From contig JACKLF010000006.1 in NCBI GenBank assembly GCA_024236055.1, positions 106,164 to 170,163 on the forward strand: a DNA stretch of 64,000 nt, given 5' to 3'. Of this stretch, positions 10,716-17,108 are shown piece by piece; position 1 is the first letter of the stretch; every line of letters starts with the position of its first letter. This stretch comes from Alphaproteobacteria bacterium (lineage in GTDB: Bacteria > Pseudomonadota > Alphaproteobacteria > Micropepsales > Micropepsaceae). Under the pieces are notes generated by a model that was given only the letters and a program-made list of their open reading frames with translations, did not search any database and was not told where the DNA came from. The translations under genes and the position numbers were made by a program.

Positions 10716-11231
10716 TCAGCGGATGAACTGGTCGACGAAGTCGGCGCCGAGCCCGATGGCCGCATAGTGCTTGCGGCACAGGTCGATCTTGGTGAAGACG
10801 TCCTCATAGCCCAGCACCGCCCCATCGGGATCGACATAGAGCATCACCCCGTTCACCTGGAACAGGGTGATCATCTCCTCGACATCCTCGTCGACCACCA
10901 GTGTATGGGTCTCGCCCGGCGCCTCATAGACATAGCCGCCTTCCTCGGCGACCCAGTCATGCTCCAGATAGCGCCAGCGGCCCTTGATGACATAGCCGTG
11001 CACCGGCTGGGGATGGCGATGGCGCGACAGCACGCCCGACTTGCGCACCCTGAGCAGGTTCATCCAGTAACCCCGGCTGGCGCACAGGCACAGGGGGCGA
11101 AACCAGACATTCTCGGCCTGGGGCACCCAGACGCGCTCGTCCGCCGGAATGGCCGCGGCAATCACCAGTTCGGGCGGCGACTCTTTGGGCTGGGGGTGCC
11201 GGTAGGGCGTGCGTGAATTGTCCTGCGCCAT
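10716..11231 (-). CDS. Cupin-domain protein (2,4'-dihydroxyacetophenone dioxygenase-like)
   Basis: A 171-residue single-domain cupin. The first cupin motif reads SRHRHPQPVHGYVIKGRWRY, supplying the metal-binding His residues and Glu/Gln-like position; a second, APGETHTLVVDED, supplies another His. The overall pattern matches proteins annotated as 2,4'-dihydroxyacetophenone dioxygenase, which cleave a C-C bond using Fe, but substrate cannot be inferred. It starts 14 bases after the SDR stop on the same strand, so the pair is probably an operon. It converges on the SPINDLY gene with only three bases between stops. Confidence 0.8.
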   Translation of the reverse strand: MAQDNSRTPYRHPQPKESPPELVIAAAIPADERVWVPQAENVWFRPLCLCASRGYWMNLLRVRKSGVLSRHRHPQPVHGYVIKGRWRYLEHDWVAEEGGYVYEAPGETHTLVVDEDVEEMITLFQVNGVMLYVDPDGAVLGYEDVFTKIDLCRKHYAAIGLGADFVDQFIR

Positions 11232-11245
11232 GATCCTGGTCCTTT

Positions 11246-11947
11246 TTATTTGGCGAGATAGCCGCCATCGACGGGAATGACCGCGCCGGTGATGAAGCGG
11301 GCCGCATCCGAGCACAGGAATGCCACCGCGCCGCCGATGTCCTCCGGCTTGCCCCAGCGGCCCATCGGCGTGCGCTCCACGATGGCGGCGGAACGTCCGG
11401 CATCGGCCTGCGCCGCTTTCGTCAGCTCCGTCTCGACCCAGCCGGGCGCGATGGCATTGACGCGGATATCGGGCGCCCAGGCGACCGCCAGCGATTTGGT
11501 CAGCTGGGCCACCGCGCCTTTCGAGGCGGTATAGGCGGGCGTCAGCGGCCCGCCGAAAAACGACCAGACCGAGGCGGTGTTGACGATCGCCCCGCCCTGG
11601 CGCGCCAGCAGCGGCCGGGCCGCCACGCACAGCCGCATGGTGCCGGTCAGGTTGACGTCGATGACCCGCTGGAAACCCTCGATGGTGAATTCCTTGCCAT
11701 CGCGCAGGATCATGCCGGCGCAGTTCACCAGTGCATCCAGCCGCGCCAGTGAACCGGCCAGCGCGGCCACCTGGCCGTCATCCGTCACATCCAGCCGCAC
11801 GGCCTTCACATTGTCGCGGACCGGCACGGCGGCGACTTCGTCGTCGGTCAGCCCCGTGACGGTGACGGCGTATCCCGCCGCCGACAACGCCTCTGCGATG
11901 CCCCAGCCGATGCCGCGCGCACCGCCCGTGATCAGTGCCTGTTTCAT
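11246..11947 (-). CDS. Short-chain dehydrogenase/reductase
   Basis: A 233-residue classical SDR that uses NAD(P)(H) on an unknown alcohol or ketone. Visible are the cofactor motif TGGARGIGWGIA, the NCAG motif, the catalytic Ser in NTASVWSFFG and the YTASK active site. The C-terminus ITGAVIPVDGGYLAK is typical of the FabG/BDH-like group. ATG at 11947 follows a good Shine-Dalgarno (GGGAAGGA). The cupin gene follows immediately, suggesting one small catabolic unit. Confidence 0.9.
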   Translation of the reverse strand: MKQALITGGARGIGWGIAEALSAAGYAVTVTGLTDDEVAAVPVRDNVKAVRLDVTDDGQVAALAGSLARLDALVNCAGMILRDGKEFTIEGFQRVIDVNLTGTMRLCVAARPLLARQGGAIVNTASVWSFFGGPLTPAYTASKGAVAQLTKSLAVAWAPDIRVNAIAPGWVETELTKAAQADAGRSAAIVERTPMGRWGKPEDIGGAVAFLCSDAARFITGAVIPVDGGYLAK

Positions 11948-12116
11948 GTGTTCCTTCCCGGCCGCGGACCTTAAAGCGCAATCCGGAAAGCGCGAAGCGG
12001 TTTTCGGAAAAATTGCGCGCCAATTCAAAAAGCTGCAGCGTGAGACCGCGCAAAAGGTCAAAGGGGCGACATATCGGCCGGGCTGTGCGAGAATGACGAA
12101 GATTGGAGGAACGCCG

Positions 12117-12443
12117 ATGCGCTTTGTCATCGCCCTCTGTTTTGTGCTGCTGGGAGCGGCCGCATTCATTTCGCGCCCGGCCCTGGGCGCGCCCGGCTGC
12201 TACTATCCCAATGGCGACTGGGCGATGAACTGCAGCGCGCCGGGCGCCATGCCGCAGGGCTGGCAACCGTCGCCCGAGCAGCTGCGCCAATGGCAGCAGG
12301 CGCGGCCCCACGATCCGGACACCGAGACGATCATGGGCACTTTCCTGGGCCTGGCCGCGCTTCTGGCGCTGATCGCGCTGATGCCCCGCTTTGACGGCAG
12401 CCGCAGCGAGGACTGGCTGCCGGAACGAAAAAAGCGGCGCTGA
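12117..12443 (+). CDS. Small exported protein with a C-terminal membrane segment, unknown function
   Basis: A 108-residue protein. Residues 1-24 form a signal peptide (MRFVIALCFVLLGAAAFI then ALGAPG). A short Cys-containing, Pro/Gln-rich stretch follows (CYYPNGDWAMNC, two Cys that could form a disulfide). A second hydrophobic segment, GTFLGLAALLALIALM, lies near residues 75-92 before a basic end. The Shine-Dalgarno TTGGAGGA precedes the ATG. It converges on the K+ channel gene. No family recognised. Confidence 0.7.
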   Translation: MRFVIALCFVLLGAAAFISRPALGAPGCYYPNGDWAMNCSAPGAMPQGWQPSPEQLRQWQQARPHDPDTETIMGTFLGLAALLALIALMPRFDGSRSEDWLPERKKRR

Positions 12444-12453
12444 ATTTTCGCAA

Positions 12454-12900
12454 TCAGAAATGCTTGTCCGCCCGGAAGGGCCCATGCACGGTCGATGCGC
12501 GCACCAGGAACGCGGTGGACAGGCCGATCAGCAGGAAACCGTTGATGCCTTCCAGCGCCGAGAGCAGCCGCCAATAGGGATCGAACGGCATGTCGCCATA
12601 GCCGATGGTCGAGAACATGGCGGTCGACAAGTAAAGCGCGTCGGGCAGATGCGCGGTGGCGCCCAGCCAGACATAGGTGACCGCCCAGGTCCAGACCTCG
12701 ATCGTCAACAGCGCCAGGATGCCCAGCACGGTTCCGGTCATCACCAGGGTGCGGCCCACATCGCTGCTTTGCAGCCCGGTGCGCCGCGCCAGCGCCGGCA
12801 TGATCGCGCCGATCCCGATCAGCCCGGCGGTGTGGATCACCACCGACAGCGCCACCAGCGCGGACCCCACGGCCAGGTTGTGAAAAAGCTCGATTTCCAT
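12454..12900 (-). CDS. Two-transmembrane potassium ion channel
   Basis: A 148-residue member of the ion_trans_2 pore family. The selectivity filter STIGYGD is at about residues 98-104 and is flanked by two hydrophobic helices; two further hydrophobic segments precede the pore helix. It would conduct K+ across the inner membrane; no cytosolic RCK domain is present. The start ATG is at 12900. Two FixK-type boxes lie 34 and 52 bases upstream in the shared divergent promoter, so it is inferred to be induced under low oxygen. Confidence 0.85.
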   Translation of the reverse strand: MEIELFHNLAVGSALVALSVVIHTAGLIGIGAIMPALARRTGLQSSDVGRTLVMTGTVLGILALLTIEVWTWAVTYVWLGATAHLPDALYLSTAMFSTIGYGDMPFDPYWRLLSALEGINGFLLIGLSTAFLVRASTVHGPFRADKHF

Positions 12901-12933
12901 TTCGCCACAATGACGCCAGCATCCGACAGGGCC

Positions 12934-12947
12934 TTGAGATAGCGCAA
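12934..12947 (-). promoter_or_regulatory. FixK box, probably for the K+ channel gene
   Basis: TTGAGATAGCGCAA fits TTGA-N6-GCAA, the FixK/FNR-type half-site pair. It is 33 bases upstream of the channel start codon, a position compatible with class II activation on a short leader. It may also serve the divergent operon. Confidence 0.65.
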
Positions 12948-12951
12948 GCCG

Positions 12952-12965
12952 TTGATCTGGCGCAA
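12952..12965 (+). promoter_or_regulatory. FixK box, probably for the quinone reductase operon
   Basis: TTGATCTGGCGCAA fits TTGA-N6-GCAA. It lies 46 bases before the TTG start at 13012 and only four bases from the neighbouring box, making a tandem operator in a divergent promoter. Confidence 0.75.
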
Positions 12966-13011
12966 GGCAATCGCCGCGCGCGGGCGCCATTGTGGCGGCG
13001 TGGAGGCTCCG

Positions 13012-13602
13012 TTGAAGCACGCCATCATCTTCGCCCATCCGCGCGCGCGCAGCTTTACCGCCGCTGTCGCCGATGCCTATGCCCGCGCGGCCGAAGCCGC
13101 CGGCGGCACGGTCGAGACGCGCGATCTTTACCGCATCGGCTTCGACCCCTGCCTGAAGGCAGAGGAAATGCCGGGCGCCCGCAGCTTCGGGCCCGCACCC
13201 GATGTGGCGGCGGAACGCGAAAGGCTGGCCGATTGCGACGTCTTCGCGCTGATCTATCCTTTCTGGCTCAACGCGCCGCCCGCCATGCTGAAAGGCTATC
13301 TGGACCGGGTGTTCGGCTTCGGCTTCGCCTATGGCGGCCAGGGACAGAGCGCCAATCCGCTGCTGACCGGGCGCAAGCTGATCAGCTTCACCTCGTCGGG
13401 CGCACCGACCCAATGGGTGCAGGAGACCGGCACGCTGGAAGCGGTGCAGACGCTGTTCGACCGCTCCTTCGCGCGTCAGTGCGGCCTCACACCCCTGTCC
13501 CACAACCATTTTGGCGGCGTGGCTCCAGTGACCAGCCAGGCCTTCATCCAGGCGCGTCTCGCGGACGTGGCCACAATCTTCAACAGACATTTCGGGAGGT
13601 AA
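13012..13602 (+). CDS. NAD(P)H:quinone oxidoreductase, flavodoxin-like fold
   Basis: A 196-residue FMN/FAD enzyme of the NQO1/MdaB/KefF-ancillary group that reduces quinones by two electrons. It begins KHAIIFAHPRARSFT, the flavin phosphate loop of the family. The central FALIYPFWLNAPPAMLKGYL and the FGFAYGG motif that follows are characteristic. The start is taken as TTG at 13012, because a clear Shine-Dalgarno (GTGGAGG) precedes it and the conserved N-terminus begins there; an upstream ATG at 12952 would lie inside the FixK box. First gene of a four-gene set (13012-14679) with close spacing. Confidence 0.85.
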   Translation: MKHAIIFAHPRARSFTAAVADAYARAAEAAGGTVETRDLYRIGFDPCLKAEEMPGARSFGPAPDVAAERERLADCDVFALIYPFWLNAPPAMLKGYLDRVFGFGFAYGGQGQSANPLLTGRKLISFTSSGAPTQWVQETGTLEAVQTLFDRSFARQCGLTPLSHNHFGGVAPVTSQAFIQARLADVATIFNRHFGR

Positions 13603-13604
13603 CA

Positions 13605-13982
13605 ATGACGCTTTATCAGGTCCGTCTTGAACTCGGCCGCACCGACGGCGCACCCCAGGGTGATCCGCACCACGGCTATGAATTCGTCGCGCCGCTGGAC
13701 GGCGACGGCCATCTGGATGCCGCGGAATGGAACCGGCACAAAGCACACTGCACGGTGCGCGGCTTTCGCCCCGGCGAACATGACCGCTTCGGCCAGCTTC
13801 GCCATGTCGGCCAGGGCTGGCGCTTCGACTATGACCCGCAGGCGCGCGAGGATGACGAGCCTTTCTTCAAGCTGGACCGCCACAGGATCGTTCCCGACCT
13901 CTATGTCTCGATCACCGAGGAAGACGGCCGGCAAAGGCCCTTCAAGATCGTGAGCGTCGCGCCGGTGGGGGTGGACGCATGA
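13605..13982 (+). CDS. Conserved small soluble protein, unknown function
   Basis: A 125-residue protein without signal or membrane segment, rich in His, Asp and Arg. It starts LYQVRLELGRTDGAPQGDPH and contains GFRPGEHDRFGQLRHVGQGW. A strong Shine-Dalgarno (GGGAGGT) precedes the ATG, two bases after the quinone reductase stop; its own stop overlaps the next start (ATGA). The tight coupling indicates a joint role in the low-oxygen operon. I recognise no named family. Confidence 0.75.
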   Translation: MTLYQVRLELGRTDGAPQGDPHHGYEFVAPLDGDGHLDAAEWNRHKAHCTVRGFRPGEHDRFGQLRHVGQGWRFDYDPQAREDDEPFFKLDRHRIVPDLYVSITEEDGRQRPFKIVSVAPVGVDA

Positions 13983-14407
13983 ACGGCAAGGATCCCAGCC
14001 CCGCACCCTGGCACCTTGTGGTGTGGATCGACCATGCCGTTGCCCATCTCTATGCATCGAACCGCGAAAAGGTGGAGGAGATCGCGACCATCCATGCCCC
14101 CGATCAGGGGCGCGGACATGTGCACCACCATGCCGGCACGCCCGGGCCGGGCCACGTCCCGCCCGACAGCCATTTCCTGACACAGGTTGCCAACAATGCC
14201 TCGGTGGCGCGCGAAATCCTGATTATCGGCCCGTCCACCACGCCGCACGACCTGCACAGCTTCATGAAAGAGCATGCCCCCGGGGTGGCCGAACGCGTGG
14301 TGGGCATCGAGCCGATGAAGCGGGCCAGTGAACGGGAAATCCACGAATTTTCCCGCCGCTTCTTCCGGCATCACGACCTGATGGCCAAGCCCGGCAGCGA
14401 GAGGTGA
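13979..14407 (+). CDS. eRF1-like / host-attachment-like small protein
   Basis: A 142-residue protein starting with HLVVWIDHAVAHLYASN and ending with FSRRFFRHHDLMAK. It contains EILIIGPSTTPHDLHSFMKE and a His-rich patch HVHHHAGTPGPGHV. It resembles small bacterial proteins related to the eRF1 central domain, often annotated only as translational machinery component; this assignment is from recalled similarity. Translation is coupled on both sides by 4-base overlaps. In a hypoxia operon, a ribosome-associated role is a reasonable guess and nothing more. Confidence 0.65.
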   Translation: MNGKDPSPAPWHLVVWIDHAVAHLYASNREKVEEIATIHAPDQGRGHVHHHAGTPGPGHVPPDSHFLTQVANNASVAREILIIGPSTTPHDLHSFMKEHAPGVAERVVGIEPMKRASEREIHEFSRRFFRHHDLMAKPGSER

Positions 14408-14679
14408 CGCAGGCAATGGAAAAACCTCAAACCCATCCCATCCGCGTGGATGCCGGCCTGTGGCGCAATACCATGTTGCCGGAAGGTTATATCGAAGCCT
14501 GGCTGCGGCCCGACGGCACGCCCGTGCAGGCCGGCGATCCCGTCGCCGCCATCCGCATAGAGGATGCGCTGCACGATCTGCCCGCGCCCGCCCAGGGCTT
14601 CCTTCATGTCATGGAAAAGGTCAACGCCGTGGTCGAACCGGGCACGGTAATCGGCGAGATTCGATCCCAGCCCGGCTGA
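14404..14679 (+). CDS. Lipoyl/biotinyl-like small domain protein lacking the modified lysine
   Basis: A 91-residue protein reading like a single biotinyl/lipoyl hammerhead: LPEGYIEAWL, then VQAGDPVAAIRIEDALHD, LPAPAQGFL and VNAVVEPGTVIGEI. In true carriers the turn has a Lys (DK or MK) where this protein has IEDA, so it is probably not lipoylated or biotinylated. GTG at 14404 overlaps the previous stop (GTGA); an ATG at 14416 is an alternative. It is the last gene of the FixK-box operon and converges on the usp gene. Confidence 0.65.
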   Translation: MTQAMEKPQTHPIRVDAGLWRNTMLPEGYIEAWLRPDGTPVQAGDPVAAIRIEDALHDLPAPAQGFLHVMEKVNAVVEPGTVIGEIRSQPG

Positions 14680-14688
14680 CGCCCGATC

Positions 14689-15519
14689 CTAGTGGGACAT
14701 CAGCACGCAGAAGCTGGGGTCCATCAGAATGTCTCCCGTCACGCCCCCGAACACGAATTCGCGCAGCCGGCTCTGGCCCCAGGCCCCCGCGACAAGCAGG
14801 TCGCAGCGCCGGTCCAGCAGTTCGGCATGCAGATAGCCCGCCTCGCTGCCGCTGGCGGCGATGGCCTGCGGCGTGGCCTCCACGCCATGCGCGCCCAGCC
14901 AGGCGGCGACATCCTCGGTCTGGCCCTGGGTGGTTAGCCGGTCCTTTTCGCTGGTGATGCCCAGCACGGTGACCTGCGCGGCATTCTTCAGCAGCGGCAG
15001 GGCGTCGGCCACGGCGCGGCGCGCCTCGCGGCTTTCCTTCCAGCCGACAAAAACATGACGCAGCGGCAGGGCGGTCACGCCCCTGGGCACCAGCAGCAGG
15101 GGCCGGCCCGCCCGGATCGCCAGTTCGGCCACTTTCACCCGGCGGGTCTCGTCCAGAAGGCTGGGGCCCAGGTCCCTGCCCGAAATGATCAGGTCGGCGG
15201 CGCGCGCCTGGGCGGCCATGTAATCGGCCAGCGACTCGTAAGTGACCAGGCTGCGCCATTCCAGCGCCCGCGCACGGCCGGCCAGCGCCTTGCGAAAGTC
15301 CTGCTCGGTGCGCGCAAGCTGCGCCTCGATCTCGCTTCGGTCCAGCGTCACCGCCTCGGTCGCCATCAGGCCTTCGTCATACAGGATCGGCAGCGGCTGG
15401 CAGGCGGCAATGCCGATCACACGCGCGTCAAAGCGGGTGGCCAGCTCCCCCGCGATGTTCAGAATGCCGGTATTGTCTCCATCCAGTTCCAGATGGACCA
15501 TCAGGCTTTTGAATGTCAT
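14689..15519 (-). CDS. Universal stress protein with two UspA domains
   Basis: A 276-residue tandem UspA protein. Domain one (1-140) starts FKSLMVHLELDGDN; domain two (about 155-276) starts LRHVFVGWKESREARRAV and ends with VAGAWGQSRLREFVFGGVTG, a G-x2-G-x9-G(S/T)-like ATP-binding end. Tandem Usp proteins of this kind are common members of FixK/FNR-type hypoxia regulons. A FixK box lies 54 bases upstream of the start codon. Confidence 0.9.
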   Translation of the reverse strand: MTFKSLMVHLELDGDNTGILNIAGELATRFDARVIGIAACQPLPILYDEGLMATEAVTLDRSEIEAQLARTEQDFRKALAGRARALEWRSLVTYESLADYMAAQARAADLIISGRDLGPSLLDETRRVKVAELAIRAGRPLLLVPRGVTALPLRHVFVGWKESREARRAVADALPLLKNAAQVTVLGITSEKDRLTTQGQTEDVAAWLGAHGVEATPQAIAASGSEAGYLHAELLDRRCDLLVAGAWGQSRLREFVFGGVTGDILMDPSFCVLMSH

Positions 15520-15573
15520 GGCGCATCTCCTGCCAGTGCGCGGCGATAATGGCGGCGTCCCGCTGCCCCCGCG

Positions 15574-15587
15574 TTGATCCGGCGCAA
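15574..15587 (-). promoter_or_regulatory. FixK box upstream of the universal stress protein gene
   Basis: TTGATCCGGCGCAA fits TTGA-N6-GCAA. It sits in the 94-base gap between the MaoC-like gene and usp, 54 bases before the usp start, so usp probably has its own oxygen-responsive promoter. Confidence 0.75.
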
Positions 15588-15588
15588 G

Positions 15589-15612
15589 GCCAGATGCAAG
15601 ACCAGATGCAAG
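15589..15612. repeat. Two tandem 12-bp units next to the FixK box
   Basis: GCCAGATGCAAG and ACCAGATGCAAG are adjacent, with a weaker partial third unit (ATCAGG) reaching the stop of the MaoC-like gene. It is a third example in this window of short tandem duplication beside a stop codon. Confidence 0.75.
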
Positions 15613-15613
15613 A

Positions 15614-16006
15614 TCAGGCGCGTCCGGCCAAGCGCCGCTTTTCCAGGGGCGCGCGCACCGTGAAGGTGCCGCTGACAACCAGTTCGTCCTTCTGGTTCAC
15701 GGCGACGCAATCCAGCACCACCACATACAGGGGCCGCTTTTCGCGCACCGTCAGGCAGGTGGCGATCGTGTCGCCCACCGCGACGGGCGCGGCGAAATTG
15801 AGCTCGGTGCCCAGGGGCACGGTGCCCGGCCCGGGAAACCGCGCCGCGCTTGCCATCGCCAGCGCAAGGCCGGCCCAGCCGGCGCCATCGGCCCCGCCCG
15901 CGGCCACGGCCAGAAGGCCGGCATCGCGCCGGGTGATGTCGCGCGCGATGGTGCGTGCCTGGCCGATGGTCAGTTCGTCATAGGGATGGTTTTCCAGCGG
16001 TGGCAT
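15614..16006 (-). CDS. MaoC-like hot-dog domain protein
   Basis: A 130-residue protein with the MaoC/R-specific enoyl-CoA hydratase pattern: GTELNFAAPVAVGDTIATCL and REKRPLYVVVLDCVAVNQ match the second half of the hot-dog fold. The usual catalytic Asp/His hydratase motif is not evident in the shortened N-terminal half, so enzymatic activity is uncertain. It resembles the MaoC-like part found with phosphate acetyl/butyryltransferases. The start at 16006 has no strong Shine-Dalgarno; translation may be coupled to the receiver gene 8 bases upstream. Confidence 0.65.
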   Translation of the reverse strand: MPPLENHPYDELTIGQARTIARDITRRDAGLLAVAAGGADGAGWAGLALAMASAARFPGPGTVPLGTELNFAAPVAVGDTIATCLTVREKRPLYVVVLDCVAVNQKDELVVSGTFTVRAPLEKRRLAGRA

Positions 16007-16014
16007 CGGCGCGC

Positions 16015-16404
16015 TCAGTGCGCCAGCGCCCGGTGCACCGTGTCGGACAGGATGCTGTCCAGAAGCGGTTTTTCCAGCACGCAATAGACCCCTGCCGCCA
16101 AGGCCTTGCGCCGCACGACATCGGTCACCGGCGCGGTGATCATGATGATGGGCAAGGTGACCTTGCGCCCAGCCAGTGCCTCGATCAGCGCGAAACCGTC
16201 CAGGCCGGGCATCTTGCAGTCCAGCACCAGGCAATCGGCCGCCGACAGGTCGCCGTCGCTGAGCAAATGGCTGCCGCTTTCCCATGTCTGGACGGCCAGC
16301 CCCTCCAGTTCCAGGGCGAATTTCAGGGAATCGCGCACGGCCCGATCGTCATCGACCAGATGGACGCGCGCCTTTCCCGATGTTGCCGCCTGCCGCACAC
16401 GCAA
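16015..16404 (-). CDS. Single-domain response regulator (receiver only)
   Basis: A 129-residue CheY-like receiver with no output domain. The acidic pocket VHLVDDD is at about residues 14-20. The phospho-acceptor Asp62 is in CLVLDCKMPGLDG. A conserved Thr is replaced by Ala in MITAPVTD. The switch Lys lies in CVLEKPLLDS. Given its place beside FixLJ and a FixK box 50 bases upstream, it is a good candidate for a phosphate sink or feedback inhibitor of FixL, the role FixT plays elsewhere by another fold. This role is inferred. Confidence 0.85.
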   Translation of the reverse strand: MRVRQAATSGKARVHLVDDDRAVRDSLKFALELEGLAVQTWESGSHLLSDGDLSAADCLVLDCKMPGLDGFALIEALAGRKVTLPIIMITAPVTDVVRRKALAAGVYCVLEKPLLDSILSDTVHRALAH

Positions 16405-16453
16405 CTCCAGACCAATACCCGCTGGATTTTGAACGGGCCCGGTCCGGGCAACC

Positions 16454-16467
16454 TTGATTCAGCGCAA
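16454..16467 (-). promoter_or_regulatory. FixK box upstream of the lone receiver gene
   Basis: TTGATTCAGCGCAA (reading TTGCGCTGAATCAA on the minus strand) matches the Bradyrhizobium FixK2-type consensus closely. It lies between the fixJ stop and the receiver start, 49 bases upstream of the latter. Confidence 0.8.
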
Positions 16468-16469
16468 GA

Positions 16470-17108
16470 TCAGGTCATGCGCCCGGCCAGCAGGCACAGC
16501 CGCACAAGTTCCGACAGGCTGGACACCCCCGTCTTGGTCATCACATGGGCCCGGTGAACCTCCACCGTGCGGGGGCTGATCCCCAGCTCATGGGCAATGA
16601 CCTTGTTGGGATTGCCGGCCAGAAGTCCATCGAGAACCTGAACCTCGCGGTCCGACAGAGAGGCCAGCCGCGCCTTGAACTTGACCAGTGCGGCATCGGC
16701 CGCGTCGGCCTGGGACAGATGGGCAAAGGCCCCACGGATCGAGGCCAGCAGCACATCGTCGGAAAAGGGCTTTTCAATGAAATCGGTCGCACCGGCCTTC
16801 ATGGCCTCCACCGCCAGGGGCACATCGGCATGGCCGGTCATCAGGATGACGGGCACATGGGCGTCACGTGCGCGCAGGGCCTTGAGCAGTTCCAGCCCAT
16901 CGGTGCCGGGCATGCGCACGTCGGTGACGACACAGGCGCGCGGCCCCGGTTCGAACTGGCGCAGGAAGGCATCGGCGGTTTCATAGACCAGAACCGCCTG
17001 CCCCGCCGTCCCCAGCAGGAAGGCCAGCGAACGGCGGACATCCTCGTCATCGTCGATCAGGTGCACCACGCCCCTGTCGGACACCGTACCGGCACCTCCC
17101 TCAGACAT
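16470..17108 (-). CDS. fixJ: FixJ-type response regulator
   Basis: A 212-residue NarL/FixJ-type activator. The receiver holds [14 protein letters not shown], phospho-acceptor Asp63 in [12 protein letters not shown], Thr in [19 protein letters not shown] and Lys in FIEKPF. The C-terminal LuxR helix-turn-helix reads [20 protein letters not shown] then [16 protein letters not shown]. The start at 17108 is preferred because GGAGG sits nine bases ahead; ATG at 17117 abuts the same site. It overlaps the fixL stop by 8 bases, so the kinase and regulator are co-translated. Expected to activate fixK. Confidence 0.93.
   Translation of the reverse strand: MSEGGAGTVSDRGVVHLIDDDEDVRRSLAFLLGTAGQAVLVYETADAFLRQFEPGPRACVVTDVRMPGTDGLELLKALRARDAHVPVILMTGHADVPLAVEAMKAGATDFIEKPFSDDVLLASIRGAFAHLSQADAADAALVKFKARLASLSDREVQVLDGLLAGNPNKVIAHELGISPRTVEVHRAHVMTKTGVSSLSELVRLCLLAGRMT

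Noticed and set aside
12006..12030. TTGCGCGCCAATTCAA upstream of the small exported protein as a FixK box
   Set aside because: The spacer is eight bases instead of six.
12300..13746. A 430-codon minus-strand frame extending the K+ channel upstream through the FixK boxes
   Set aside because: The extra N-terminus is opposite the quinone reductase and hypothetical genes and has no homologous look; the channel proper begins at 12900.
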